Below are positions 17,588 through 29,067 of a stretch of DNA of 64,000 bases, piece by piece. The translations under genes were made by a program, and so were the position numbers. Below the pieces are notes generated by a model. That model was not told the DNA's origin. It saw nothing but the letters and a program-made list of their open reading frames with translations, and made no database searches. Origin of the DNA: Atopomonas sediminilitoris (GTDB lineage: Bacteria; Pseudomonadota; Gammaproteobacteria; Pseudomonadales; Pseudomonadaceae); NCBI RefSeq assembly GCF_022601735.1, contig NZ_JAKUMM010000007.1, forward strand, positions 1 to 64,000, read 5' to 3'. Positions within the stretch are counted from its first letter, which is position 1, and every line of letters begins with the position of its first letter.

Positions 17588-18885
17588 CTTGGCAGCTCAC
17601 CGGGTTCTGCCACGACGCTCGCTAGCACCTTATCAATGCGTCGGCCGTCCATATCCACCACTTCAAAGCACCAGCCTTCACAGCGCACGCAATCACCTGT
17701 TTGTGGCAAGCGCCCAAGCAAAGCCATCACCAGACCCGCCACGGTTTGGTAATGGCCTTTGTGTTCATCCGGTAAGCTGCGCAGTTGTAAGCAATCTTTC
17801 AGCTCGGGAATGGCAATGCCGCCGTCCAGCAGCCATGAGCCATCCTCACGCTGCACGGCCCAAGCATCGTCTTGGTCCAGCGGCGCGAACTCGCCGGTCA
17901 CTGCCTCAAGCAAATCGCGCAAAGTCACGACACCGATGAAGTTGTCGTACTCGCCCACCACTAAAGCCATCGATAACGAGTCTTGGCGAAAGCGCTGCAA
18001 CAAGTCCAACGCCGTTTGCGTATGCGCGACCCGCACCGCAGCCCCCGCCAAAGCCCGCAAATCGGGGGTTTGCCCTTGCGCCAAACAGGCCAGCACTTGT
18101 TTGCTTTGCACGATGCCAATGATGTTATCGACACCGCCATCACACACGGGAAAGCACACATGCGGTGCCGCCACCAGCAGATTGAGGTTGTCGACTAAGG
18201 GCTTCGCTACATCCACCATCACCACATCGGCTTTGGGCACCATCAGCGCGCCGAGTTGCCGCTCGTCGAGGCGAAACACGTTGCGCACCATCGTATGCTG
18301 GTGCTGCTCGATATCGCCGCTTTGGCTGCCCTCATCCAGCAAGGCGTGAATTTCTTCCGCAATGGCGTTGGCGTCGTGAGTTTTTTCGACCCCCAACAGG
18401 CACAATACCGCCTGCGTTGAAGCGGTCAGCAGCCACACAAAAGGCCGTGTGACAAAAGCCAAACCACGCATGGGAATCGCCACACGTGTGGCAATGCGCT
18501 CTGCCTGCATTTGCCCAATGCGCTTAGGCACCAGCTCACCGATCACAATCGACACATAGGTGATGCTCACCACCACCAGCGTGGTCGCCACAATGCTAGC
18601 CGTCTTAACCGCCAAGCCTTGCGCGATTAACCACTGCGCTAAAGGCGCAGCCAGCACTGCCTCACCAAAGATGCCGTTAAGCACCCCAATCGAGGTGATG
18701 CCAATTTGCACGGTGGACATAAACTGCGTCGGTTGCTCAGCCAATTTCAGCGCGGCACTCGCCCCCGCATCACCGGCCGCGGCTTGCTTCATCAGCCGAG
18801 CACGGCGCGCCGCGACCAGCGCGATCTCAGACATCGCAAACACACCGTTGAGCACAATCAACAGCACTAAAATCAGCACTTCCAC
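17584..18885 (-). CDS. CNNM/CorC-HlyC family membrane protein (DUF21, CBS pair, CorC_HlyC domain)
   Basis: 433 residues. The N-terminal DUF21 membrane domain (about 1-190, four hydrophobic segments, starting EVLILVLLIVLNGVFAMSEIALV) is followed by two CBS domains (about 205-330; MVPKADVVMVD, IGVVTLRDLLEAVTGE) and a C-terminal transporter-associated domain (about 345-430). Members are linked to Mg2+/Co2+ efflux, and older annotations say haemolysin. Start codon is GTG at 18885, with AGGA about nine bases upstream. Stop codons of this gene and the araC-type gene overlap (TTA/TAG within 17584-17587), so no terminator lies between them. Confidence 0.92.
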   Translation of the reverse strand: MEVLILVLLIVLNGVFAMSEIALVAARRARLMKQAAAGDAGASAALKLAEQPTQFMSTVQIGITSIGVLNGIFGEAVLAAPLAQWLIAQGLAVKTASIVATTLVVVSITYVSIVIGELVPKRIGQMQAERIATRVAIPMRGLAFVTRPFVWLLTASTQAVLCLLGVEKTHDANAIAEEIHALLDEGSQSGDIEQHQHTMVRNVFRLDERQLGALMVPKADVVMVDVAKPLVDNLNLLVAAPHVCFPVCDGGVDNIIGIVQSKQVLACLAQGQTPDLRALAGAAVRVAHTQTALDLLQRFRQDSLSMALVVGEYDNFIGVVTLRDLLEAVTGEFAPLDQDDAWAVQREDGSWLLDGGIAIPELKDCLQLRSLPDEHKGHYQTVAGLVMALLGRLPQTGDCVRCEGWCFEVVDMDGRRIDKVLASVVAEPGELPS

Positions 18886-18915
18886 GCCAGCATTTCCTGT
18901 TTTATCTCACTCCAT

Positions 18916-18942
18916 AGAAAAGCCGCAGCTCAGCTGCGGCTT
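18916..18942 (-). terminator. Intrinsic terminator after cysNC
   Basis: Eleven-bp stem (18920-18930 and 18932-18942) giving a long GC-rich hairpin followed by TTTTC on the minus strand, 45 bases past the cysNC stop. Confidence 0.85.
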
Positions 18943-18986
18943 GATCACGACTTGTCCCTGGCCAACCTTGGCCGGCAAGTGGCGCT

Positions 18987-20888
18987 TTACAACACGCCAC
19001 GGGCCTTCAGTGCGGCCAGAACCTGCTTAACACTGTCCTCCACCGAGGTGGCTTGGGTGTCAATCACCAAGTCCGCATCCAAGGGGACGTCATATGGGAA
19101 TGACTCACCGGGGATGTTGTCTTGCGCTGCCGCGTACAAACCTTGCGGATCGCGCTCGCGGCAAGCTTCTGGCGAGGCTTGTACGTACACCGTCAGCAGA
19201 CGTTCGCCACCGATCACCGCCTTGGCCGCTGCACGCCCTTCAGCGTTGGGCGCAACAAAGGCACACAGGCTGATCATGCCGGCTTCGTTGAACTGCTTGG
19301 CGATACGAGCACCACGCTGCCAATTCTCGTTACGGCCGCTACGGTCTTGCTCCAAACCTTTGTTGATGTCTTTACGCAAGTTTTGACCATCCAGCACATA
19401 CACCGCACGGCCCATGTCGAATAGCTTGCGCTCAACGGCGTAGGCCAGGGTGCTCTTACCGGCGCCAGACAACCCGGAGAACAATACCGTGGCCGGCTGC
19501 TGGCCAAAGCGCGCAGCACGCTCGTCTTGCGTCACGTGGGCCAACTTACCGTGATGACCACCGGTATTCTGCTTCGCCAGCGGATCAGCGACGATCATGC
19601 CGGCGGCCACGGTGACGTTGGTCAAGCGGTCAATCACGATAAACGCACCGCTGGTGCGATTTTGCGCGTAACCGTCAAAGGCAATCGGCGCATCAAGGCT
19701 GATACGCACCTTGCCGATTTCGTTCAAAGCCAGCTCGCTGCTCGGCGCTTCTTCCAGCGTATTCACGTCGACACGGTGAACAATGCTTGGGATCGAGCCC
19801 GGCACATAACTGGTGGCACGCTTGAAGTCGTACTTTTTGCCGGGGCGCATGGGTTCTTCCGCCATCCACACCAGCATGGCATCGAAGCTGTCGGCAATTT
19901 GCGGGCGATTGTCGCCATGCACCAGCATGTCGCCGCGCGAGACGTCAATTTCGTCTTCCAAGGTCAGGGTAATTGCCTGTCCGGGAATCGCCTGCTCCAG
20001 CTCACCATCTTGAGTGACGATGCTCTTGACGCGACTGCTCTTGCCCGAGGGCAGCACCACCACATCATCGCCCTTGTGCACGATGCCCGAAGCCAACGTA
20101 CCGCAGAAGCCACGGAAGTTGAGGTTAGGACGGTTCACGTACTGCACCGGGAAGCGCATGTCCGTCAGATTGCGGTCGGCGGCGATTTCGACGCTTTCCA
20201 GCACTTCCATCAAAGTCGGGCCGGTGTACCACGGCGATTGCTCGCTGCGGTTGACCACGTTGTCGCCCTTGAGCGCCGACATCGGCACAAATTGGATGCC
20301 GGCTTTATCCAGCTTCAGCTGATCGGCAAAGGCCAAGTAGTCGGCTTGAATCTTGTCAAACACCGCCTGATCGAAGTTGCACAGGTCCATCTTGTTGATG
20401 GCCACAACCAAGTGCTTGATACCTAACAACGAGGCGATAAAGCTGTGGCGGCGGGTTTGGGTCTGCACGCCATAACGTGCATCCACCAGAATAATCGCCA
20501 GATCACAAGTTGACGCACCGGTCGCCATGTTGCGCGTGTACTGCTCATGCCCGGGGGTATCAGCAATGATGAACTTGCGCTTGGCCGTCGAGAAATAGCG
20601 GTACGCCACGTCGATGGTGATGCCTTGCTCGCGCTCGGCTTGCAGACCGTCGACCAGCAAGGCCAGATCGACCTCCTCGCCCGTGGTGCCGACTTTCTTC
20701 GAGTCGCGGGTGATGGCTTCCATGTGATCTTCGTAGATCATTTTGGAGTCATGCAGCAAACGACCGATCAGGGTGCTTTTACCGTCATCCACGTTGCCGC
20801 AGGTGAGAAAGCGCAGCAGCTCTTTACGTTCGTGCTGCGCCAAATAGGCAAGGATGTCCTCGCCGATCAAATCAGATTGATGAGACAT
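18987..20888 (-). CDS. cysNC: CysNC, sulfate adenylyltransferase GTPase subunit fused to adenylylsulfate kinase
   Basis: Bifunctional sulfate-activation enzyme of 633 residues. The N-terminal half is an EF-Tu-like GTPase (P-loop GNVDDGKST near 31, DTPGH near 110, NKMD near 165) that drives APS formation by CysD. The C-terminal third (from about 465) is APS kinase with P-loop GLSGAGKST, making PAPS. The kinase motif usually written DGDN reads DGQN here. The gene starts 12 bases after the cysD stop, forming a two-gene operon. The fused architecture is standard in Pseudomonas. Confidence 0.97.
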   Translation of the reverse strand: MSHQSDLIGEDILAYLAQHERKELLRFLTCGNVDDGKSTLIGRLLHDSKMIYEDHMEAITRDSKKVGTTGEEVDLALLVDGLQAEREQGITIDVAYRYFSTAKRKFIIADTPGHEQYTRNMATGASTCDLAIILVDARYGVQTQTRRHSFIASLLGIKHLVVAINKMDLCNFDQAVFDKIQADYLAFADQLKLDKAGIQFVPMSALKGDNVVNRSEQSPWYTGPTLMEVLESVEIAADRNLTDMRFPVQYVNRPNLNFRGFCGTLASGIVHKGDDVVVLPSGKSSRVKSIVTQDGELEQAIPGQAITLTLEDEIDVSRGDMLVHGDNRPQIADSFDAMLVWMAEEPMRPGKKYDFKRATSYVPGSIPSIVHRVDVNTLEEAPSSELALNEIGKVRISLDAPIAFDGYAQNRTSGAFIVIDRLTNVTVAAGMIVADPLAKQNTGGHHGKLAHVTQDERAARFGQQPATVLFSGLSGAGKSTLAYAVERKLFDMGRAVYVLDGQNLRKDINKGLEQDRSGRNENWQRGARIAKQFNEAGMISLCAFVAPNAEGRAAAKAVIGGERLLTVYVQASPEACRERDPQGLYAAAQDNIPGESFPYDVPLDADLVIDTQATSVEDSVKQVLAALKARGVL

Positions 20889-20900
20889 GCTGAGAAATCC

Positions 20901-21818
20901 TTAGAAGTAACCCTGACGTTTCTTTTCTTCCATCGAGCCGGCGGCGTCGTGGTCGATCACCCGCCCTTGGCGTTCGGAAGTGCGGGTCAGGAGCATTTCC
21001 TGAATGATTTCCGGCAGCGTGGCCGCCGTCGATTCCACAGCGCCGGTCAGCGGGTAGCAACCCAGCGTACGGAAACGCACCATCTTCTTGGTGATGCGGG
21101 CTTTTTCTTCGTCCGACAAGTGCTCAAGAATGCGCTCGTCATCGATCATGATCAGCGTGCCGTTCTTCTCGATCACTTCGCGCTCGGCGGCAAAGTACAG
21201 CGGCACAATCGGGATTTGCTCCAGATAGATGTACTGCCAAATGTCCAGCTCGGTCCAGTTGGACAACGGGAACACACGGATCGATTCGCCTTTCTTGACC
21301 TTGCCGTTGTAGACATTCCACAACTCAGGACGCTGATTTTTCGGGTCCCAGCGGTGCTTGCTGTCGCGGAAGGAATACACGCGCTCTTTGGCACGCGACT
21401 TTTCTTCATCGCGGCGCGCGCCACCAAAAGCGGCGTCAAAGCCGTACTTATCCAGCGCTTGCTTCAAACCCTCGGTCTTCATCACGTCGGTGTGCTTGGC
21501 ACTGCCGTAGGTGAAGGGGTTCATGTCTTGCGCCACGCCATCGGGGTTGATGTGGGTGATCAGATCAAGGCCGTACTCGCTGACCATCTGCTCGCGGAAG
21601 CGGTACATCTCTTGAAACTTGAAACGGGTATCCACGTGCATCACCGGGAAGGGCAACTTGCCGGGGAAAAACGCCTTACGCGCTAAGTGCAGCATCACCG
21701 CTGAGTCTTTACCGATGGAATACAGCATCACGGGGTTGTCGAACTCAGCCGCCACTTCACGAATGATGTGGATACTTTCGGCTTCTAGCTCTTTGAGGTG
21801 CGTCAGTTTGTCGACCAT
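20901..21818 (-). CDS. cysD: Sulfate adenylyltransferase subunit 2
   Basis: 305-residue catalytic subunit of ATP sulfurylase. It makes adenylylsulfate from ATP and sulfate, energised by the CysN GTPase. The PP-loop ([17 protein letters not shown]) is near residues 30-46, with conserved [12 protein letters not shown] downstream. Start at 21818 (MVDKLTH) has GAGAAGG upstream and gives the usual length; an ATG at 21854 would add 12 unrelated residues. First gene of cysD-cysNC; a candidate promoter lies 60 bases upstream. Confidence 0.98.
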   Translation of the reverse strand: MVDKLTHLKELEAESIHIIREVAAEFDNPVMLYSIGKDSAVMLHLARKAFFPGKLPFPVMHVDTRFKFQEMYRFREQMVSEYGLDLITHINPDGVAQDMNPFTYGSAKHTDVMKTEGLKQALDKYGFDAAFGGARRDEEKSRAKERVYSFRDSKHRWDPKNQRPELWNVYNGKVKKGESIRVFPLSNWTELDIWQYIYLEQIPIVPLYFAAEREVIEKNGTLIMIDDERILEHLSDEEKARITKKMVRFRTLGCYPLTGAVESTAATLPEIIQEMLLTRTSERQGRVIDHDAAGSMEEKKRQGYF

Positions 21819-21875
21819 GGCCTTCTCGTTAAGCAAGCAAATTGAAGCAGGCACGCCAGTGCCAGTGTGCTGCGC

Positions 21876-21904
21876 ACTCTAACACAGAGCGTTTCTTCTA
21901 ATAA
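21876..21904 (-). promoter_or_regulatory. Candidate cysD promoter
   Basis: Minus strand: extended -10 TGTTAGAGT (21884..21876), with TTATTA 17 bases upstream (21904..21899). The -35 is poor, as expected for an activator-dependent promoter. The flanking 21905-21945 is A/T-rich (TATATA, TTTTTGTTCTTAAAA) and is where CysB would be expected to bind; CysB itself is inferred from pathway knowledge only. Confidence 0.45.
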
Positions 21905-21967
21905 GATCGGTTTTAAGAACAAAAAGCTATTGATATATAGCCCAGCTACGGCATTCCGTACTGAGCC

Positions 21968-22726
21968 TCACACGGGGTTAGCGCAATCAATGAACTGATG
22001 CTCGATGGCGAAATGACGCGCTAAATACTCCCCCAGCGCTTGCACGCCATAGCGCTCGGTGGCGTGATGGCCGGCGGCAATAAAGGTCAGGTCATTTTCC
22101 CGCGCGATATGCACCGTCGGCTCTGAAATCTCGCCAGTGATAAAGGCATCCACCCCCGCAGCCAGCGCTTTGTCGATATAGCTTTGCGCTGCCCCCGTGC
22201 ACCATGCCAAGCGGCGAATCGGCTGACTGCCCGCCACCAGCAGTGGCTCGCGCCCCAACACTTGGCTCAATTGCGCCGCCAGCTCGGCAGGCGTTTGCGT
22301 GCTGGCCGGCGCACCGACTAAACCGACCGAACGCGGGTTATCGGCCTCTAGCCCACCCTCAATACTCCAGCCCAACAAACGCGCCAACTGCACGTTATTG
22401 CCAAGCTCGGCATGCACATCCAACGGCAGGTGATAAGCCAACAAGCTGATGTCGTTATCCAGCAGGGCTTTTATGCGCCGCTGCTTCATGCCGGTAATAC
22501 ACGGATTTTCACCCTTCCAAAAATAGCCGTGGTGCACCAACAGCACATCGGCTTGCGCTGCAATCGCCGCATCGACCAAGGCTTGGCTGGCCGTAACCCC
22601 GGAAATAATTCGACTGACGTTGGGCCGACCTTCTACTTGTAAACCATTAGGGCAATAGTCATTAAAGCGTGCCGCTTCCAGCACCCGATCGGCTTCGGCA
22701 ACCAACTGCGTTAGGGCAATAGCCAT
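21968..22726 (-). CDS. NIF3-like dinuclear metal-centre protein (YbgI family)
   Basis: 252 residues with the conserved motifs of NIF3/YbgI: FNDYCPNGLQVEG near 18-30, LVHHGYFWKGE near 60-70, LLAYHLPLDVH near 94-104, and the C-terminal GHHATERYGVQAL. The histidines form the two-metal site. Often annotated GTP cyclohydrolase I type 2, but the physiological substrate is uncertain. The start at 22726 is supported by AGAGGAACAAGGC; the long upstream open frame (to 23002) runs into the divergent algW and is not coding. In Pseudomonas the same gene lies between cysD and algW. Confidence 0.92.
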   Translation of the reverse strand: MAIALTQLVAEADRVLEAARFNDYCPNGLQVEGRPNVSRIISGVTASQALVDAAIAAQADVLLVHHGYFWKGENPCITGMKQRRIKALLDNDISLLAYHLPLDVHAELGNNVQLARLLGWSIEGGLEADNPRSVGLVGAPASTQTPAELAAQLSQVLGREPLLVAGSQPIRRLAWCTGAAQSYIDKALAAGVDAFITGEISEPTVHIARENDLTFIAAGHHATERYGVQALGEYLARHFAIEHQFIDCANPV

Positions 22727-22788
22727 GCCTTGTTCCTCTAATAAAGTGTTAGGAAGTCGCGAACAACGCCCTTGGGCGAGCAATTCCG

Positions 22789-22794
22789 TATAAT
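22789..22794 (+). promoter_or_regulatory. -10 box (TATAAT) of the algW promoter
   Basis: Perfect TATAAT about 50 bases upstream of algW on the plus strand. No convincing -35 is seen at 16-18 bases. Confidence 0.5.
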
Positions 22795-22844
22795 GCCGCC
22801 ACCTTAATGGCCTCTGCCCAGCACGACAAGACCAAGGAACTCGC

Positions 22845-23978
22845 ATGAAACCCATGCTTAAGGCGCTCGCCTGGCCCATCGTTTGCGGCCTTCTTACCGC
22901 CTTACTGCTCAGCCAATACCTACCGCAGTGGCTCGGCGACGATGAACAGAAAGTCGAAATCCGCCAGGTCAATCCATGGCCTGCGCTGCAAAGCGCGCCC
23001 ACCAGTTACGCCCAAGCCGTGCAACAGGCCGCGCCTGCGGTGGTGAACCTGTACACCACCAAGCTGGTGGCGCGCTCGCAGCAATCACTGGCACCGATTC
23101 AAGAGTTATTCGACCACAACTTGTCGGAGCAAAAACGTCTCGAATCCAGCTTAGGCAGCGGCGTGATCATGAGCCCGCAAGGGCACATTCTCACCAACAA
23201 TCATGTGATCAGCGGCGCTGAACAGGTTGTGGTCGCACTGCGCGATGGACGCGAAACCGTCGCCAAAGTCATCGGCAGCGACCCAGAGACCGACCTTGCG
23301 GTACTGCAGATCGAGCTGGATGATTTGCCCAGCATGACCTTAGGGCAGTCCGATCAGATCCGCATCGGCGATGTCGCGCTGGCCATCGGCAACCCGTTTG
23401 GCGTTGGCCAGACTGTGACCATGGGCATCATCAGCGCCACCGGCCGCCACCAACTAGGGCTCAACACTTACGAAGATTTCATCCAGACCGACGCCGCCAT
23501 CAACCCCGGCAACTCCGGCGGCGCATTGGTGGATGCTTACGGCAATTTGATCGGCATTAACACGGCGATTTTCAGCAAATCCGGCGGCTCGCAAGGCATC
23601 GGCTTTGCCATCCCCACCAAACTGGCGCTGTCGGTGATGGCATCGATCGTTGAAAATGGCCGCGTGATTCGCGGCTGGCTGGGGATTGAAGTGCAGCCAC
23701 TGACGCCAGAGTTGGCCGAATCGTTTGATCTTGAGCAAGCCAACGGTGTGATTGTGGCCGGCGTGTATCGCGGCAGCCCCGCGGCCAAGGCCGGCATGCA
23801 ACCTGGCGATGTCCTGCTCGCGATTGCCGGCAAGAAAGTCAGCGATGGCCACATAGCCATGAACCAAATCGCCCGCAGCGAACCCGGTGAAGCCGTCACG
23901 CTGACCGTACAGCGCAACGGTGCACCATTGGATTTGACCATCACCATCGGCGTGCGGCCGCAGATTAAGCGCGAATAA
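22845..23978 (+). CDS. algW: AlgW/DegS-type envelope-stress serine protease
   Basis: 377 residues: one N-terminal membrane anchor (about 6-25), a trypsin-like domain with catalytic triad His120 (TNNHVI), Asp150 (DPETDLAVL) and Ser224 (NPGNSGGAL), and one PDZ domain (about 270-365). A single PDZ and an uncleaved anchor distinguish DegS/AlgW from DegP. The protein starts the cascade that cleaves the anti-sigma factor of the extracytoplasmic sigma factor (RseA/MucA) when misfolded outer-membrane proteins bind the PDZ. Convergent with hisC. Confidence 0.95.
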   Translation: MKPMLKALAWPIVCGLLTALLLSQYLPQWLGDDEQKVEIRQVNPWPALQSAPTSYAQAVQQAAPAVVNLYTTKLVARSQQSLAPIQELFDHNLSEQKRLESSLGSGVIMSPQGHILTNNHVISGAEQVVVALRDGRETVAKVIGSDPETDLAVLQIELDDLPSMTLGQSDQIRIGDVALAIGNPFGVGQTVTMGIISATGRHQLGLNTYEDFIQTDAAINPGNSGGALVDAYGNLIGINTAIFSKSGGSQGIGFAIPTKLALSVMASIVENGRVIRGWLGIEVQPLTPELAESFDLEQANGVIVAGVYRGSPAAKAGMQPGDVLLAIAGKKVSDGHIAMNQIARSEPGEAVTLTVQRNGAPLDLTITIGVRPQIKRE

Positions 23979-23990
23979 CCCTACGCACAG

Positions 23991-24019
23991 AAGGCCGCCG
24001 CTGAGTTAGCAGCAGCCTT
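23991..24019. terminator. Hairpin between convergent algW and hisC
   Basis: Imperfect inverted repeat (AAGGCCGCCGCTG... against CAGCAGCCTT) in the 47-base gap between the two stop codons. It may serve both directions; there is no clear T run. Confidence 0.45.
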
Positions 24020-24025
24020 CGCCAC

Positions 24026-25084
24026 TTAAGCGCACAACGGCTTAAGCGCCTCCAACAATGCCTGATTTTGTTCAGGGGTACCGATGGTGATGCGCAGGTA
24101 TTGATCAATCCGTGCGGCCTTGAAGTGGCGCACTATCACGCCCTGTTCGCGCAGACCTTGCGCCAACGTTGCCGCATCACGCGCGGGGTGGCTGGCAAAG
24201 ATGAAGTTAGCCGCCGAAGGCACAACGTTAAAACCTAACGCAGCCAGGGCCGTTGTGACCTCATTGCGGCTTTCGATCACCTTGCTGCAGGTGTCGATAA
24301 AGTAGTCGTCGTCCGCAAACGCCGCAGCCGCGCCCACAATCGCCATCCGATCCAGCGGATAGGAGTTAAAGCTGTTCTTAACCCGCTCCAACGCTTCGAT
24401 CAGCTCCGCGTGGCCGACCGCCAAGCCAACACGCAGGCCCGCCAGCGAGCGCGACTTGGACAAGGTCTGGGTGACCAGCAGATTGGGGAAGTCGTTGACC
24501 AAGCTGATCGCGCTTTGTCCGCCAAAGTCGATGTAGGCCTCATCAATCACCACCACCGACTCGCGATTAAGCTCCAGCAAACACCGAATCTCATCCAGCG
24601 CCAACAAGCGCCCTGTCGGTGCGTTAGGGTTGGCAAAGATGATGCCGCCGTTGGGCTTGGCATAGGCACTGACATCTAGGCTGAAGTCATCCGCCAGTGC
24701 CACGGTTTCATACTGAATCCCATACAGGCCGCAGTACACAGGATAAAAGCTGTAGGTGATGTCGGGGAACAGAATCGGCAAATCTTGCTTAAACAGGCCG
24801 TAAAACAGGTGTGCCAGCACCTCATCCGAGCCGTTACCGACAAACACTTGCGCAGGCTGCACGCCGTAATAGTTGGCCACAGTCTGCTTGAGCAGGTCGC
24901 TGTTTGGGTCAGGGTACAGGCGTAGGCTATCGCCAATCTCAGCCTGCATGGCGGCCAACGCTTTGGGCGATGGGCCGTAGGGGTTTTCATTAGTGTTGAG
25001 CTTTACCAGCTTGCTCAGCTTGGGTTGCTCGCCCGGCACGTACGGCACCAGGTCTTTAACCAAGGGACTCCAGAACTTACTCAT
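24026..25084 (-). CDS. hisC: Histidinol-phosphate aminotransferase
   Basis: 352-residue PLP-dependent class II aminotransferase making histidinol phosphate in histidine synthesis. The PLP lysine is Lys210 in [14 protein letters not shown], with upstream [12 protein letters not shown] (substrate loop), NPNAPTG and [10 protein letters not shown], all characteristic. AGGAG lies nine bases before the ATG. Last of the his genes in the murA-hisG-hisD-hisC string, 55 bases after hisD. Confidence 0.97.
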   Translation of the reverse strand: MSKFWSPLVKDLVPYVPGEQPKLSKLVKLNTNENPYGPSPKALAAMQAEIGDSLRLYPDPNSDLLKQTVANYYGVQPAQVFVGNGSDEVLAHLFYGLFKQDLPILFPDITYSFYPVYCGLYGIQYETVALADDFSLDVSAYAKPNGGIIFANPNAPTGRLLALDEIRCLLELNRESVVVIDEAYIDFGGQSAISLVNDFPNLLVTQTLSKSRSLAGLRVGLAVGHAELIEALERVKNSFNSYPLDRMAIVGAAAAFADDDYFIDTCSKVIESRNEVTTALAALGFNVVPSAANFIFASHPARDAATLAQGLREQGVIVRHFKAARIDQYLRITIGTPEQNQALLEALKPLCA

Positions 25085-25139
25085 CTGCCCTTACTCCTCA
25101 TGATCGCTTCGCGGTAGAGGCTGCGCTCTGCCTGTTCAT

Positions 25140-26450
25140 TCAGTTTTTAATGCGGTATTCGGCGCTGCGCGCGTGCGCGGTTAGCGATTCGCCACGCGCC
25201 AATACCGAGGCCACTTGGCCTAGGGTCGAAGCGCCGGCGGCCGAGCAATGAATGATTGAGGAGCGCTTTTGGAAGTCGTAAACCCCCAACGGCGAAGAAA
25301 AGCGCGCCGTGCCAGAAGTCGGCAACACGTGGTTAGGGCCAGCACAGTAATCGCCCAGCGCCTCAGCGGTATAACGCCCCATAAAAATGGCGCCAGCGTG
25401 ACGAATCTGCGACAAGTATTGCTCAGGCTCAGCCACCGACAGCTCAAGGTGCTCTGGCGCAATACGATTAGCGACCTCAATGGCCTGCGCCATATCAGCC
25501 ACCTGAATCAAGGCGCCACGGCCTTGCAGCGAGGTGCGAATGATCTCAGCACGCTCCATGGTCGGCAGCAGCTTGGCGATGCTGGCGGCGACTCGGTCTA
25601 AAAACGCCGCATCGGGGCTGACCAGAATGCTTTGGGCATCTTCGTCGTGCTCCGCTTGCGAGAACAAATCCATGGCAATCCAATCAGGATCGGTTTGCCC
25701 ATCGCAGACCACTAAAATTTCCGATGGACCGGCGATCATATCGATACCAACTTGGCCAAACACATGGCGTTTAGCCGTGGCCACGTAGATGTTGCCGGGA
25801 CCGACGATCTTGTCGACTCGTGGCACGCTTTCGGTGCCATAGGCCAGCGCCGCCACGGCTTGCGCGCCACCGACGGTGAACACGCGATCCACACCGGCCA
25901 CACAGGCGGCGGCGAGCACCAATTCGTTCAACTCGCCGCGTGGCGTCGGCACCACCATCACCACCTCGGGCACGCCGGCCACTTTGGCGGGGATCGCATT
26001 CATCAATACTGATGACGGGTACGCCGCCTTGCCGCCAGGCACATACAAACCGGCGCGATCCAGCGGCGTGACTTGCTGCCCCAGCACCGTGCCGTCGGCC
26101 TCGGTGTACTGCCACGAATCTTGCTTTTGCTTTTCGTGATAGCTGCGCACACGCTCGGCGGCCTGCTCAAGCGCAGCACGCTGTTCGGCGCTGATGCGGG
26201 TCAAGGCCAGTTCTAAACGCTCACGCGGCAGAATCAAATCCGCCATCGCCGTGGCGCTGACGCCATCAAAACGCTGAGTAAACTCAACAACGGCCGCATC
26301 GCCGCGACGACGCACGGCATCAATGATATCCAGCACGCGCTGGTTCACATCGGCATCAGAGACACTTTCCCACGCCAGCAGATGATCCAGATGCTGCGCA
26401 AAGTCCTGGTCACTGGCATTGAGACGGCGGATAGCGAAGGTCTGGCTCAT
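25140..26450 (-). CDS. hisD: Histidinol dehydrogenase
   Basis: 436-residue Zn2+- and NAD+-dependent enzyme that oxidises histidinol to histidine in two steps. Visible hallmarks: [51 protein letters not shown] (zinc ligands), the catalytic Glu-His of IAPEHLEL and [15 protein letters not shown]. Length is standard. It sits 33 bases after hisG and 55 before hisC. The remaining his genes lie elsewhere, as in Pseudomonas. Confidence 0.98.
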   Translation of the reverse strand: MSQTFAIRRLNASDQDFAQHLDHLLAWESVSDADVNQRVLDIIDAVRRRGDAAVVEFTQRFDGVSATAMADLILPRERLELALTRISAEQRAALEQAAERVRSYHEKQKQDSWQYTEADGTVLGQQVTPLDRAGLYVPGGKAAYPSSVLMNAIPAKVAGVPEVVMVVPTPRGELNELVLAAACVAGVDRVFTVGGAQAVAALAYGTESVPRVDKIVGPGNIYVATAKRHVFGQVGIDMIAGPSEILVVCDGQTDPDWIAMDLFSQAEHDEDAQSILVSPDAAFLDRVAASIAKLLPTMERAEIIRTSLQGRGALIQVADMAQAIEVANRIAPEHLELSVAEPEQYLSQIRHAGAIFMGRYTAEALGDYCAGPNHVLPTSGTARFSSPLGVYDFQKRSSIIHCSAAGASTLGQVASVLARGESLTAHARSAEYRIKN

Positions 26451-26483
26451 GGTCTTTCTCTGTGTTGGGACAAACGAAATCGA

Positions 26484-27110
26484 TTACGCGCGGGCCTCAA
26501 CGGCCTGACGCAAGGCGGTGATCAGGGTATCCAATTCGGCGTGCTTCATTTTCATCGACGCCTTGTTCACCACCAAGCGCGAGCTGATAGTGGCGATGAG
26601 TTCTTGCGGCTCAAGGCCGTTGGCACGCAGGGTGTTGCCGGTATCCACCACGTCGATGATCTTATCGGCCAAGCCCACTAAGGGGGCCAGCTCCATCGAG
26701 CCGTACAGCTTGATCACCTCAACTTGGCGACCCTGCTCGGCGTAATAACGACGGGCGATGTTGACGAACTTGGTGGCCACGCGCAGACGCCCTTTGGGCT
26801 CCGGTGCGCCGACTTTGCCGGCTGTCATCAACTTGCAGCGCGCAATGTTCAAATCCAGCGGCTCGTATAGCTGACCGCCGTACTCCATCAACACGTCTTT
26901 ACCGGCGACGCCCAAATCGGCAGCACCGTGTTCAACGTAGGTTGGCACATCGGTAGCGCGCACGATCAACAGCTGCACATCGTCGCGCGTGGTCGGGATG
27001 ATCAACTTGCGGCTTTTTTCCGGATTTTCCGCCGGCACGATGCCGGCCTCGGCCAACAGCGGCAAGGTGTCGTCGAGGATGCGGCCTTTGGATAAGGCGA
27101 TGGTCAGCAT
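26484..27110 (-). CDS. hisG: ATP phosphoribosyltransferase, short-form catalytic subunit
   Basis: First enzyme of histidine synthesis, joining ATP and PRPP. The 208-residue length is the HisG-S form, which lacks the C-terminal ACT-like regulatory domain and needs the HisZ subunit for activity and feedback inhibition. No hisZ is in the window, so it should be elsewhere in the genome. Conserved [33 protein letters not shown] and the PRPP loop [13 protein letters not shown] are present. It is not a truncation: the N- and C-termini match the short family. Confidence 0.97.
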   Translation of the reverse strand: MLTIALSKGRILDDTLPLLAEAGIVPAENPEKSRKLIIPTTRDDVQLLIVRATDVPTYVEHGAADLGVAGKDVLMEYGGQLYEPLDLNIARCKLMTAGKVGAPEPKGRLRVATKFVNIARRYYAEQGRQVEVIKLYGSMELAPLVGLADKIIDVVDTGNTLRANGLEPQELIATISSRLVVNKASMKMKHAELDTLITALRQAVEARA

Positions 27111-27174
27111 GACGCAGCTCTCTTAATTCAAGCGGGTGGCAGTGTGGGCACGGCATCCCCACACCGCAAAGGAA

Positions 27175-28690
<1,516 letters not shown>

Positions 28691-28779
28691 GGCGTTCCTC
28701 AACAACTGCGCCCTTGCGGGCCAAAAGAACGCTGGATAATACAGGAAAGCCGGTAGCTTGAGCCACCGGCGCGTCTTAC

Positions 28780-29067
28780 TTAGACCAGAATCTCGCTCAC
28801 TTCAGAGACGTGCGCCATCTGCTGCAAGTCCTCCGGCAGCTGCTCAATACGCAGCGTTTGCTGGCGTTTAACAGCAGCCCGCTTAAGCACCAACAACAGA
28901 GAAAGCCCGACACTGTTGGATTTCTCGATTGCTGAGCAATCCAACACCACCTCTTGGCCTGCCTCAGCGAGCAAGCGCTCAGCCTCTGCGCGCACAGCAA
29001 TCACGCTGTGATGATCCAGCACACCGCTGAGCTTAAGCACGTTATTGCTTAGGCTCGCTTGTGCCAT
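28780..29067 (-). CDS. mlaB: MlaB, STAS-domain subunit of the Mla phospholipid transporter
   Basis: 95-residue single STAS domain (LDCSAIEKSNSVGLSLLLVLKR), the cytosolic activator subunit of the MlaFEDB complex that returns misplaced phospholipids from the outer membrane. The ATG at 29067 overlaps the mlaC stop by one base (TGATG); an in-frame GTG just before it is possible but less likely. Last gene of the mla run. Confidence 0.93.
   Translation of the reverse strand: MAQASLSNNVLKLSGVLDHHSVIAVRAEAERLLAEAGQEVVLDCSAIEKSNSVGLSLLLVLKRAAVKRQQTLRIEQLPEDLQQMAHVSEVSEILV

Noticed and set aside
19527..21686. Long plus-strand open frames (299 and 379 codons) opposite cysNC and cysD
   Set aside because: They lie wholly antisense to strongly conserved genes, have histidine/arginine/glutamine-rich shadow composition, and resemble no protein family.
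22727..23002. Extra 92 codons at the N-terminus of the NIF3 protein
   Set aside because: They overlap the divergent algW start and promoter, lack homology, and a good ribosome site supports the internal ATG at 22726.
26484..27110. hisG as a truncated pseudogene (208 residues)
   Set aside because: Both ends match the short HisG family that works with HisZ; no frameshift or lost motif.
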